This document shows, piece by piece, positions 32,514 through 44,256 of a stretch of 64,000 nt of DNA (its first letter is position 1; every line of letters begins with the position of its first letter). A program made the position numbers and the translations under genes. The notes beneath the pieces were generated by a model, which was not told where the DNA came from, searched no databases, and worked only from the letters and a program-made list of their open reading frames with translations. Source of the stretch: Chondrosia reniformis. Taxonomy: Eukaryota > Porifera > Demospongiae > Chondrillida > Chondrillidae. The DNA is taken from the NCBI GenBank assembly GCA_947172415.1, contig OX359196.1:6883901-6947900 (forward strand), in the 5' to 3' direction.

Positions 32514-34898
32514 TTAGCTGGTCAAGGAGGGTATTTCATCCAACACCTTCGATCTAGAAAACAAAGCATAGAGCAGGATGGAAAGTGAAGCTTTCTACTA
32601 CAGGTTCCTTTATTTGACAATGATCTGTGTTATTGTAAGGTAATAGCATTTCAGCTACTTATTTTCATTTTCACTGGTTGCATGTGTGGGGGGTGGTGTT
32701 ACTGTAATGTACAAATGCAGTAGTACCTCAAACACTGTTCGCTGGCTTCCACAAGGAGCTGGAGTTGTAAGGCTGACAGATCACTGAGTAGTGCCTGACG
32801 TCTAGAGAGCAAGACAAGAACAGAGCAGAGTCTCAAGACTTATATACTACATATAATATAGGTAGTGTCCCTGTACCTCTCCAGGCTACTCTCTGTGACT
32901 GAAGAGGCCAGTTCTTTGATGTTCTCCTGAAATATGCAAAAACTTAGTAACAAATGATAAAGCTACATTCCCCTTCACACACATACTTCTAATATCTTCA
33001 ATTGATTATGTTTTCCCTGTAGTTTATTTGGAGAGAGGGGAGGACACAGAGAACTGGAGGGAGCTGTTCCAGGATCACTATGCTTCTCTGTACTGCATCT
33101 GGTTGTTGGGACTGTAGGAAGTGCAAAAGATGCTGCCAGTTTTATACTCTTCTTGTTCTTCCTTTTGGTGAAGGAACATTTGCTCCTAGAGTCGTGCTCC
33201 TCCTTTGGTAATGCCCTTTCAGGAAGACTAGAGGACGACTTATCAGTTGATGTAGCTACTTCTGGTCCTAAGCTGGTGTTAGTACTGGAGACACTGTCTT
33301 CACTGTGGTATGGTTCAATGGGTTCAGATGGCACTGTACTTGGAGAGGAAATGGCTTGATCATCTGATAAAGTGCCAGTATAAGTAATATGAGCATCAGT
33401 GGGTGAGGACTGGATGGATGACAAGCTCTGCCAACCAGCTGGGTTTGGTTCAAGCAGTGTTTTAGTAAGTAGCTGATATCTTGAAAACAGAGACCTTTTA
33501 TTGTTGCTTTGTGAAATAACGTCACTGTTCATTTCTGTACTGCATTCTTTGTTGACCATCTCACTTTCATCCACAACAAGGCAATCATTATCTTGCCATT
33601 CTTCAGGTTTACATGTACCAGTTGAGAAATCCTGGCTATCCTGTTCCTCTGGATGTAAGTGATCACTAGCACATTCACTGGCTTTGCCGTCAAATGTCTC
33701 TTCTGCAGGACCCTCTGGTCCACACACTGAAGGGTCGGGAGGTGCATGATTGCACAATGATCTACTTGTAAACGAGGAGAAAGAGCAATACACTAGTATT
33801 CCCTGATGTACCATATTTTATATATATATATTACATCCATAATCATTGATCATATCTCTAAGTAGAAGGTCTACAGGATCAGCTGAGATCAGTTTGTCCA
33901 TGGGCTATACCTGAGTAGCATAGTTGACTGGTTGTTGCATAGAGGACCTTCACTGCCAATCAACGCTGGTCTGGTGGGCATCATTTGGACAGATGTGGAG
34001 AGGGTCCCTACTATATCTTGGTACATTGGGTCGTCTCTGATGGCCTTCAAGTAATCATTAAGTGCCTCACAGACACTCTCTTCTTCTCTCTTCCAAAGGG
34101 GAACAACAACTCCATTTCTTGACTTTCTTGGGGACCTTTGCTCTAGTAAAGATGAGTGTAACCACATCACCAGTTATTTAACACTTTGTTGCATAATAAT
34201 ATAGTCGCATAACAAACAGTAAGAGCATATGCAAGTCAATTATTAATCTACTCACTGTCTCTCTGAATTATGTCATGAGCTAAAGTCACTTTAATCTTTC
34301 TGCCTAACATGTAAAGGTCTTCCTTGCTGCTTAAGGTATTCAAAGCTTCTTCCAAGGTTGAATAATGAATGAACCTGCATGAAACAATATTGTGACAAAC
34401 GATGAGAAAACATTTAGTCTACTGACATACATGGTGTGACATGCACTTACGCATGGTGTACACCGGCAGATCCATGCATTCGATGCAGTTTCATTTCTGT
34501 GATATTCCCACAACTTGAAAACTCTTTCCTGAGTGCATCCTAATCATAAAGTTGATTCAGTAGGTACATACTGCATCTCTTTCCCAACTAACAACTACAA
34601 CACACAGTCGACCTATATAGGACGTTGTAACTACCATAAAACCGATCTAACTGAGAGCACTGGTACTCGACTCACCTCCTTAATGTGCTGAGGCAAGTTT
34701 CCTACATACAAACTGTAAGTTTGAGGAGGTCCTGTCCGATGAACAAACGATTTCTTGGCACTCTTTTGCAGTTGGCCACTAAATAATATAAAATAGACAT
34801 ATTAAGTAATCTAGTCTATTCCCTTGATAGAGTATTGTAATCCATAGCACATCGTTTTTCTTATCTACAAGAACAAACCTGTTTTTCATGAGCGCCAT
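32514..34898 (-). CDS. RRM-domain RNA-binding protein, unassigned subfamily
   Basis: First exon 34879-34898 (MALMKN), then SGQLQKSAKKSFVHR and a single RRM. Its RNP2 is SLYVGNLP, the helix is DALRKEF, and the central strand segment is FIHYSTLEEALNTL followed by LGRKIKVTL (exons between about 34730 and 34260). After it come a Lys/Arg patch, a helical exon (CEALNDYLKAIRDDPMYQDIV, about 33912-34160) and a long Ser-rich, probably disordered exon (about 32990-33765) with the nuclear-localisation-like TKRKNKKSIKL. Short C-terminal helical exons end SKVLDEIPSLTS. RNP1 is atypical. It shares a 440-bp divergent promoter region with HSP70. No orthologue recognised. Confidence 0.75.
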
Positions 34899-35224
34899 TT
34901 GTATTTAATACTTATCGACGCGTCGGTCAATGAACGGAATCATAAGTGAAAAGATTATACCTTAGATATTCATGCAATATTAAAAGTGCTGCATGTATAT
35001 TGTATAAGTCCACTTCCATTTATGATGCACTACAACTCTAGGAACGTGACCTCTTAATCATATGATTACAGCACGCGCAAATTAAATATCCGTGCAGTTG
35101 TATAGTACATCCCGCTAGATATTTCGAGAAGGATCGAACAGGACGTATTATTGCGAAAAGATATGGAAGGTCAAAGGTCATATTGTATTTTTAGGAATGT
35201 TAGTTGTAAGAAGTATTGCGTAAT

Positions 35225-35325
35225 AGAGCACTAGAACATCTCGAACGTTCTAGATTTTACAATCATTTATATGCGGCTGACACGTGTGTCATAATATTCA
35301 AGAAACGTTCTTGCTTTCCAAGTAA
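35225..35325 (+). promoter_or_regulatory. Heat-shock promoter of HSP70
   Basis: Two clusters of inverted nGAAn/nTTCn units precede the HSP70 start: AGAACATCTCGAACGTTCTA (about 35233-35252) and GAAACGTTCTTGCTTTCC (about 35302-35319). A TATA-like TTTATATG lies between them near 35266. This is the expected HSF1-responsive arrangement. The more distant TTTCGAGAAGGATCGAAC (about 35119) may be a further partial site. Confidence 0.75.
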
Positions 35326-35338
35326 CTAACGAACGAAG

Positions 35339-37327
35339 ATGACTGCGCCAGCTGTGGGTATTGATTTGGGAACCACGTATTCCTGTGTCGGAGTGTTTCA
35401 ACATGGAAAAGTGGAAATCATTGCCAACGACCAGGGTAACCGTACCACTCCGAGTTACGTTGCTTTCACCGACACTGAACGTCTTATTGGCGACGCTGCC
35501 AAGAATCAAGTGGCGATGAACCCAACCAACACAGTCTTTGATGCAAAGCGATTGATTGGAAGGAAATTTAACGATACAACTGTGCAGAGCGACATGAAAC
35601 ATTGGCCCTTTGAAGTTATCGATGATTCCAGTCGTCCGAAGATACGAGTTGAGTACAAAGCAGAAACTAAGACTTTCTACCCAGAGGAAATATCCTCGAT
35701 GGTCCTGGTCAAAATGAAGGAGACGGCAGAAGCTTATTTAGGAAAAACTGTTCAAAAGGCCGTAGTCACAGTTCCCGCCTATTTCAATGACTCCCAGCGC
35801 CAGGCTACTAAAGACGCCGGTACTATCTCTGGTCTGGAGGTTCTACGTATCATCAACGAGCCTACAGCGGCAGCCATTGCCTATGGCTTGGATAAGAAGG
35901 TCGGAAATGAACGTCACGTGCTCATCTTTGACTTGGGTGGCGGTACCTTTGATGTGTCCGTACTAGCTATTGAGGATGGTATTTTTGAGGTGAAGTCTAC
36001 AAGTGGAGACACTCACTTGGGTGGAGAGGATTTTGACAATCGAATGGTGAATCATTTTGTTGGCGAATTTAGGAGGAAACACAAGAAAGATTTGAGTTCA
36101 AACAAGAGATCTCTGAGAAGACTGAGGACTGCCTGTGAACGAGCCAAGAGAACACTATCGGCCAGCACACAAGCCAACATTGAAATTGACTCCCTTTTTG
36201 AAGGAATCGATTTCTACACTACAATCACCAGAGCTCGATTTGAAGAACTCAATGGAGATCTGTTTAGGGGTACTCTGGAACCAGTGGAGTCCGCCCTGAG
36301 GGATGCCAAGATAGCAAAAGGAGATATTCATGACATTGTCTTAGTGGGTGGGTCCACACGTATTCCAAAGATCCAGAAGCTTCTCAAAGACTTCTTCAAT
36401 GGCAAGGAACTGAACAAGTCGATTAACCCAGATGAAGCTGTTGCATATGGAGCTGCAGTACAAGCTGCCATCCTCTCAGGAGACAAGAGTGAGGAGGTCC
36501 AGGACCTACTTCTTCTGGATGTGGCTCCTCTATCTCTTGGTATTGAGACTGCTGGAGGTGTCATGACTGCCCTCATCAAGAGAAACAGCACAGTACCAAA
36601 GAAGGAAAAGCAAACATTTACCACTTATTCAGACAACCAACCAGCTGTACTCATTCAGGTATATGAAGGGGAGAGAGCCATGACCAGAGATAATAATCTC
36701 CTTGGAAAATTTGAGCTAACAGGGATTCCTCCAGCACCACGAGGTGTACCCCAGATTGAAGTGACCTTTGACATAGATGCTAATGGCATTCTGAATGTGT
36801 CTGCAGTTGATAAGAGTACTGGGAAGGAGAACAAGATCACCATCACTAACGACAAGGGACGGTTAAGTGCTGATGAAATTAAAAAGATGGTGGACGAGGC
36901 AGAAAAATACAAGGCTGAAGATGATAAGCAACGAGAGAAGATTGCTGCTAAGAATGCACTTGAAAGCTATGCCTTCAACATGAAGAGTACAATGGAAGAT
37001 GAAAAGGTTAAAGACAAAGTGCCCGAAAGTGACAGGACAACTGTGATAGAGAAATGCAAAGAAACAATTGAATGGCTGGACAAGAACCAAACTGCTGAAA
37101 AAGATGAATACGAACACAAGCAGAAGGAACTAGAAGGAATATGTACTCCAATTGTCACCAAGCTGTACCAGGCTGGCGGAGGACCCGAAGGATCTGGAGG
37201 AATGCCTGGTGGAATGCCCGGAGGGATGCCTGGTGGAATGCCAGGTGGTTTTCCAGGATCTGGTGGACCCTCTTCAACAGATGGTGGTGGTTCCAGCAGT
37301 GGGCCTACTATTGAAGAAGTAGACTAA
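35339..37327 (+). CDS. HSP70: Cytosolic heat shock protein 70, intronless
   Basis: 662-aa ATP-dependent chaperone. Signatures are [29 protein letters not shown] and [17 protein letters not shown]. The linker is [16 protein letters not shown], followed by the substrate-binding domain, a [10 protein letters not shown] repeat and the EEVD terminus (GPTIEEVD) that binds TPR co-chaperones. EEVD and the lack of leader or KDEL place it in the cytosol or nucleus. Absence of introns plus HSEs marks it as a heat-inducible type. Codon choice is more GC-rich than that of its neighbours. The overlapping minus-strand frames are shadows. Confidence 0.99.
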   Translation: MTAPAVGIDLGTTYSCVGVFQHGKVEIIANDQGNRTTPSYVAFTDTERLIGDAAKNQVAMNPTNTVFDAKRLIGRKFNDTTVQSDMKHWPFEVIDDSSRPKIRVEYKAETKTFYPEEISSMVLVKMKETAEAYLGKTVQKAVVTVPAYFNDSQRQATKDAGTISGLEVLRIINEPTAAAIAYGLDKKVGNERHVLIFDLGGGTFDVSVLAIEDGIFEVKSTSGDTHLGGEDFDNRMVNHFVGEFRRKHKKDLSSNKRSLRRLRTACERAKRTLSASTQANIEIDSLFEGIDFYTTITRARFEELNGDLFRGTLEPVESALRDAKIAKGDIHDIVLVGGSTRIPKIQKLLKDFFNGKELNKSINPDEAVAYGAAVQAAILSGDKSEEVQDLLLLDVAPLSLGIETAGGVMTALIKRNSTVPKKEKQTFTTYSDNQPAVLIQVYEGERAMTRDNNLLGKFELTGIPPAPRGVPQIEVTFDIDANGILNVSAVDKSTGKENKITITNDKGRLSADEIKKMVDEAEKYKAEDDKQREKIAAKNALESYAFNMKSTMEDEKVKDKVPESDRTTVIEKCKETIEWLDKNQTAEKDEYEHKQKELEGICTPIVTKLYQAGGGPEGSGGMPGGMPGGMPGGMPGGFPGSGGPSSTDGGGSSSGPTIEEVD

Positions 37328-37774
37328 CTAATATTATTATTGTATGTACACTGGAGCGAACTTGCAGTTTACAAAGCAATTAATTATACTTATTATATAA
37401 CCATTTTTTTGTTATATATTAGCATTATCTTAAATATAAATTCTTAGTTTACTCTAAAATTTCCAATCTGTGGTGGTCTATTGGTACCAGAAGATCTTAT
37501 CTATAATGCTTCAGCATTACTACTTCGCTAGAGAGGAGTATGTACTCCTCCAAGGCTTGCTATGTCCACTAATTTTATTGTTATGAAATCATAATTCCAA
37601 TTACGCAATGGACTAGTTAAATCCGACACTTGATAGAATACCAGACCACAGGCGATCTACTACGCTTGGGGGAATCGGAGCGAATTGTGTGGCCGATTCG
37701 ACGAAATCGTTCCGAATGGAACTGACATTTTTAGGAGTATTTAGAGGTGCATTTAAAAGTTGCGAATAGAGGAT
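37328..37774. other. HSP70 3' region and promoter of the next gene
   Basis: AT-rich 3' flank of HSP70, then a short segment rich in CGATTCG/CGAATC motifs (about 37650-37720). No gene seen. Confidence 0.5.
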
Positions 37775-40700
37775 ATGCTTCGGAAATGGCTACTCATTCT
37801 AGATTCGTCGCTTCTATTGTTTTTGTTTCACAATGCTCTGTGTCTTTCAACGGGATATCAAGGTTAGTGCGTTACGAATAAGGTTCATTGGCTGAAACTG
37901 TAGCCGTTTCGGACTTTTGTTTTAATAATTTCCTGTAATGAAATCCATGTCGAAAATATTTATGCACTGTCTCTTGCGATACTATATTCCTCTAGTTATA
38001 TCTAATGGAAATGTAAATTATTCACGTTCTAGCTATATTAATTACAAGAGATTGCTAGGAATATACCACTGTAACACTATCTATGGATAGTAACTCTCTT
38101 CTAATTGTGTGGCCCGTATGACAGCACTCTCATATATCATGCACACACTGCAAGAGGATGGTATTCTTTATCCTAATTCTATGTACTAATGAGGCTAATC
38201 TTATTGCAAAATTAATTCAGTATATCTGCTTGTATAGGCAAATCTCATTGTGTGAGTGCCTTTGTTGCTGCCCGGGCCCCCTGATCTGGTATACATATGC
38301 TGCCACACTATGATAATATTTAAAGAAAGTTTTTATCTCAGATTAATTCTCTTTGACTTGGTTAAGATACAGATTAAAGTCTAGGTAGCTTACTGTATGT
38401 GTGTCATCTATACACAGCTACCATAGCTGATATATATAAGATGGAGGAGACTTGCAGTTGTATATACATATATATACATGTACCAGTGCACCTGGGGTAT
38501 CCATGCTAATTGTATTCATAGTTTATATGTTTGACCACATATTAAGATAATCACTAATTTCCCCTGTGGGTAGATACACCATTTGTGTGTATATACACTT
38601 CTCAAGCAGTTGCTTGTAACATAACCTTTAAAATTCAGTATTAAATGAAAGCATCATGCTACCATTATAGAACCTATAATTATACTAATATACTCAGTAC
38701 TTGAGGTATGTCATGGTATTTCCAGCTCCCTTGCTGTATATATGGTATATAATTCCTTCTGGGAAGAGATTTGTATTATACTTGGCACTGATTTTATATT
38801 GACATCAGTGTAAATCAATTGTGCATGACTTCAAGCAACTTATGTCCTTAAAATGCCTATCTGATGTGCAGGCCCTAATCTGGTATACAGGCCCTAATCT
38901 GGTATACAGGCCCTAATCTGGTATACAAGCCCTAATCTGGTATGCAGGCCCTAATCTGGTATACAGGCCCTAATCTGGTATGCAGGCCCTTATCTGGTAT
39001 GCAGGCCCTTATCTGGTATGCAGGCCCTAATCTGGTATACAGGCCCTAATCTGGTATGCAGGCCCTAATTTGGTATAACATAAACTGGTATTGGTTTATA
39101 CCAGATTGTGTTGTATGTAGACCTAATTTTTAATGTATGTCCTAAATTGACGTGTTGCTGCTATTATCCAATTAATCCACTCACCTGAGTATAATGTGTG
39201 GATCAATTAGTACCAGTAAGGATTCCAATGTCTCATGCACTCATGTACGTAACTTGCATGAAAGTGTCACTTGCTCCTTATAATGGGAACAGATAATTTT
39301 TCCCTTGAGAAATAAGCTATTTTCTTCTCTCTATTTATGATTGTTATCTCTTTGCTTTACAGTATGGGAATCACCTGTGTTGCTTCAAGTAATTGTTTCA
39401 CCAACAACTGTTTTGAGTTGTTATTGTAGCTGAACTGCTAGACTGATTTAGGTGGTCATGTCTGTGTGGAAGTGTTTGTAATGATTGCTGATTTGTCTTT
39501 TTAGAGTATAATTTGCACTATAAATGTAGTTTCATCTGTTGGCAGCTCCTAATTATTCAATGTTGTAGAATGTTCACTGCCCCTCTGTTTCTTTCTCTAG
39601 CAGAGGTGGCCACTGGAAGATTTAGACGCCAATCTAATAATACTGATCCGGCTGCTACTGAGTAAGTCATTATTCCCTGCATAAGGTTGTGTGGAGTGCA
39701 GCAGGTGAACCCATAAATATTACATACGTGAAGTTAGCATTAAGTAGAATGATATACCTTACAAATTGATCGATATCACTCAGTGATTAGCTTACACTGT
39801 CCACATTCTGTGGCACTTGAGGGCATTCTGCTGTGATTCCTACACTGCATGCATCTCCTCCAGTGCATATAAATAATCTAAAACACCCTATTCCAAAAAC
39901 TATTGTTATCATTTCCTATGAAGCTAAGGAAACACAAAGAGAATAGACTAGAACACAATTTTCTTAGACTTTCTTCCAGTTTGTCTGATTTCTAGGTACA
40001 GTACATCTTTTAATTATCGCATTCTGTTTGACGTCAAATTCCTGTGAATGTTTAAGCACTTTGCTCTGTAGGACTGGCTGGATTGAACAGAATTGGCCGT
40101 GGGCCCTTCTTCTGATACTTGTAGTGATCATGGCACTCATCAGCATGGCCTGTATCCTAACCTGCTGCTGGTGCAGGCGGGCAAGAAACAAAGAAAAGAA
40201 CTTTAATCTGGAGCAGTAAGCTCTATTATTCAAATTTTAATGGTGATGTAGTGACCTTTTTGGATGTATTGTACCAAGATGTACTAGCCTTGCAAGTGTC
40301 CTTACTCTCAGCTGATGTCTTATCATATACATACTGTAGGTCAGGAACAAGCAGGAGAGATCAGCTATCCAGCACTTTATCTAATTTCAGAGGTAAAGTA
40401 ATTTTTACCTGCATGCCATTTGTAATTATCCTGGCAACTGACTCTTTGATGTACTGTTCTAAAAATTAGGCAATTAATCAACTGTTAAATTAGTACCAAT
40501 GATGGTCATTATATTTTATTAATCCATTTATAAGTAGAAAAGAAAAGTACAAAGTACTCTGTATGTATTTCCACATCACCCTCTTAGATTCCTCTCAACA
40601 GGGTCCTCCATCACCTCAGCTCTCCTCTTCATCCTTACACTCTTCCTATGAGAAGGGAAGAAGGAAAGGTATATGGTCGGGACATAGCTCTGAGAGTGAA

Positions 40701-43700
40701 GAAGGACTAAAGGTATGTGTGTGCATAACATGTTATTGAGGTCCCTTTTTGAAAGTTGTGGGTTGTTGAGGTGTAGTTATCTTAAACTGTAAGTGTCAAA
40801 TTAGTCTTTGTTAATTAGAAAGATATGTAACTATGTTTGTCTATGCCAACCCTTGCAGTGTTGACAATTTAGCGCTTATTTCTGGTTTTGTTTGTGTCTG
40901 TCTTCTTCTGTGGTTACATTTATTGGGTACAATTGTCTGTTTGCATAGTAATACAGACTGCTATATTTGCCCCCTAATTGTGCACTATGTTGTGAAGATA
41001 TGCCGCAAATCCTGTGTTTGTGTGCAGCAGTTAAAAAGCAGTTATAGGTGACTTTGTTTGTGAGTTTCTAGTTCATTACTTCTCACTCTATAGGCTAGAG
41101 ACTCGAGAAGCTCTTTAAACTCATCTTTGGCATCAGTAAGGCTCACACGGACGGATGTAAGAAAATGCTTTTGACCATCTTTGTCCTTCCTAAATATAGT
41201 TATATTGTAACATACTTGGCTACCTTATCTGTTTCTACTTTAGAATACCCAAGAGAGCAGTCGTTCAGGGAGAAGAAAATATGGTTCTTCAGTTCAAATC
41301 TTAGATGATTCCAATATTTCACTGATGTCGGCTCCATCTTCAACATCTGTCCACTCCATCAGTCATCGATCAGATGTCTCCCAATCTACAGTGGTTGAGG
41401 TAATGTATTTGAGAAAGAGATATCAAGCCTTTGTATTGGGTTAATTAATGATTACTCTAGACGCCATGGTATGGCAATAAGAATGTTTACATACCATAGA
41501 TAAGTAGTTAATTTGTATCTCTTGTGTAAATATTTACTTATTGTGTGTGGTAATTTTACCAACTTCCTCCAGATTAAGGTAATAGTCCCCCAAAGTGCCC
41601 CAAGCAGAGAAAGGGAGGTACAGCAAGCCACAGCAGCTGCATTGGCTGAATCTGCTGCTAAACTGGCGCAGTCTGCTGCTACCATCGGAGAAGAAGATGT
41701 GAGTTCCCATCCATACTCCTACTACTGAGACTGAATGCATTTTTAAGGGTGGTTAAATGTGTGGCTGACTGAGATGGACCAGACTGCGTGATTTAATAGT
41801 GTGGTACTAACTGAATTTTGTAGACATTAGGAGTGCTGTGCTGATAGTCACAGAGATAGGCTGTATATGAAGATGTGATTTTGGCATATTTATATCTGTA
41901 GTTATGGAGATCTTTTGAGAAGCGTAGTAACACTTGGCAGATGCGCTTCCACACTTTCAGTGACTCCACAAAGGCCTCCCACAGCAGCCCAGCTCCTGCC
42001 ACTAGTAGGATGCACGGCCCTCTCCACCCAGGAGAGAGTTTTGAAGGGCAAGATGGTACCCATGAAGACCTCCTCAATGACCCCCTTTATCAGTTACGCA
42101 TGTCCGGTAGCAGTAGGTGCAAACATCCTGTTAATCTTGTTCAATCTGTCCCACGCTATCAAAATGGGAGTTTACCGCAACATACATTTCATTCAAAGTC
42201 ACTGTTAAACAATTCTCCTTCTTCATCTGTGCATCAAGCTGAAATAACTCCAAATTTGGTTGCCTCTCCATACACATCTCACAAGAAGCTGGTTCATCAC
42301 ACCTCCCTGAGGGACCAGGCCTGGGAAAGGAGGCGTGTCGGACATTACGGATCCTACTCCCCACCTCATAGGAAGAGTGATGCAACACAGTCTACTATCA
42401 GGAACCCTATTGGAGCCCATCAAAATGGCTCCATGGAAGGCAGAGAACTGAAACCATTACGTATTGTACCTCCAAATGGCTCAGATATGCATCCAAATGA
42501 TGATGATGTGTTTTCACCAGATAGGCAATGTCATAACATTCAAGTTGTTGAAGTTGAAGTAATGCCTAAAGTTCAGTCCCATTTAGAGCCCACCTCAAAT
42601 GACAGCACCACTGACATGGAGGTAAGCAATCACCAGGTTGAAATTATAGCCACTGGGTCATGACTTTGTATACATATGGTTTTGGTTCAGCTAAAGTTTA
42701 TCCCTCCAAGGTCACACCTCCCTCCCTCCCAGGTCACACCTCCCTGGTTACACCTCCCAGGTCACACCTCCCAGGTCACACCTCCCAGGTCACACCTCCC
42801 AGGTCACACCTCCCTGGTCACACCTCCCTAGTCATACCTCCCTAGTCATACCTCTAGCATGGTAGCCACTTAGTGCATCCAACTGTAAATGCCAACTGTA
42901 CAGTAGCTTTCAGTTTGTTCCTGTATAATACCATCCCATCATCAGTAAGTTTTGGTGATAGAGATAAATATGAGGACAGGACTGTTCAAAATGTTATCAA
43001 TTCCTGTCTAAAGGTCCCATTGGCCTTGTAGTGTTTCTTAGTATTATGAATATTGAGCTCATTACTCCTTGTAGGTTAGGCAGCATATTACACCTCAGAG
43101 CAACAATCCTTCAACATCCACCTCCCCTGATCACCTCACATTGCATTCACAACAGCCAACACCGGGGTACAAGTCAAAGGTAGGTGTTGTCAATTATCAC
43201 TCACTATAATCTGTTCTTTTTCTACCGAAGGTTTAACTGTTCTAATGCACAATGTATAAATCATTTATCAGTGTTATTGTGATAAGGAGATGTGTGTTCT
43301 CTTGGTGTAGCCCCTGGAAGGATCACATCACCATAGAAGACCTTCAATTCACTCTTTAATAGGCTCCCTTAGAGATGCTGAGAAGAAGACCTCTCCATCA
43401 CGATCAGCCTCCACAGACAACCTATGTGCAACTGAGCCATTTCCTGAAGGGCCAGCCTTTGAGTCATCTAAATCAGCAATATCCAAAGTAAGCTTATTGG
43501 TTATGCGAGTTCTTCAGTTTTTCACCATATGATGCAGTTATTTGCCATGTGACCAATTTTACATTGTAATTTGACTTCCTCTTAGAGTTTATCAAAATTA
43601 AAGCGTCAGGCTTCAATGCCAAACTTTAAGAATCCCCCTGCTGCAGCAGGAACAGCTAGGAGCAGCCACTCCTTGGCCAGAACCACTTCTGGCCTTTCAG

Positions 43701-44044
43701 TCAGTGGAATGGAGAGCACTATTAGCGGATACCTGGCGAGTGCTGGCAGCAGTTCCACACTGGGCGGTGGAGATCCGGGACAAGAGTCTCTGCCAACCAG
43801 TCCTCTCGCTGTAGGCAGCAGTGGGTCAGGGAATACCCAAGATGTTGCCTCATTGACCATGAGTCCTGCAGGTTTGTGCAATGAGGTCACCATTGGTGAA
43901 GCTGAGACCTTGGATCAGCACACAATATCTTCTCCTTCAGAAGTCAATTTTAAGCATCATCAATCTATGAGATCACCAGACGTATCTCTTACAGATTGGT
44001 CAAGCGACCATTTTGTGCTGAATGATGATGGTCTTGAAGTGTAA
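37775..44044 (+). CDS. Single-pass type I membrane protein with long Ser-rich cytoplasmic tail
   Basis: Twelve exons join in frame to 758 aa: 37775-37862, 39601-39661, 40072-40215, 40340-40392, 40588-40712, 41094-41156, 41244-41399, 41573-41698, 41902-42621, 43075-43179, 43311-43487, 43586-44044. Exon 1 encodes a signal peptide (MLRKWLLILDSSLLLFLFHN). The ectodomain is tiny (~30 residues, one N-glycosylation-type NNT). A transmembrane helix, WALLLILVVIMALISMACIL, is followed by a CCWCRR palmitoylation-like stop. The remaining ~670 residues are Ser/Pro/His-rich with no recognisable domain except an Ala-rich helix (ATAAALAESAAKLAQSAA). Layout suggests a signalling or scaffold tail (inference). 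An AATAAA signal follows near 44130. No orthologue recognised. Confidence 0.8.
38872..39073. repeat. 19-bp minisatellite in intron 1 of the membrane-protein gene
   Basis: About ten units of CAGGCCCTAATCTGGTATA, with ATGC/ATAC variants. Confidence 0.97.
42712..42852. repeat. 14-bp minisatellite in an intron
   Basis: About ten units of TCACACCTCCCAGG and variants, between exons 41902-42621 and 43075-43179. Confidence 0.95.
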
Positions 44045-44256
44045 CACCATTTGCCAGCTTTTTAATTCTGTTTATGAAAATGGTTTCTGTAATTTTGTTT
44101 TTATTAAGTTATTATGAATCCCTTAAATACAATAAATTGTGCATCTGCATATTGTAATGAGAATAGTGATAAAATGCTCAATATGCAGAGGAAGAATAAT
44201 ACAGGGATATTGTAATAGTTCCGATAATCGAGTCATCTATCGTCCCGATATACAAA

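Noticed and set aside
35267..37161. Minus-strand frames across HSP70
   Set aside because: Antisense shadows of a GC-richer, strongly conserved coding exon.
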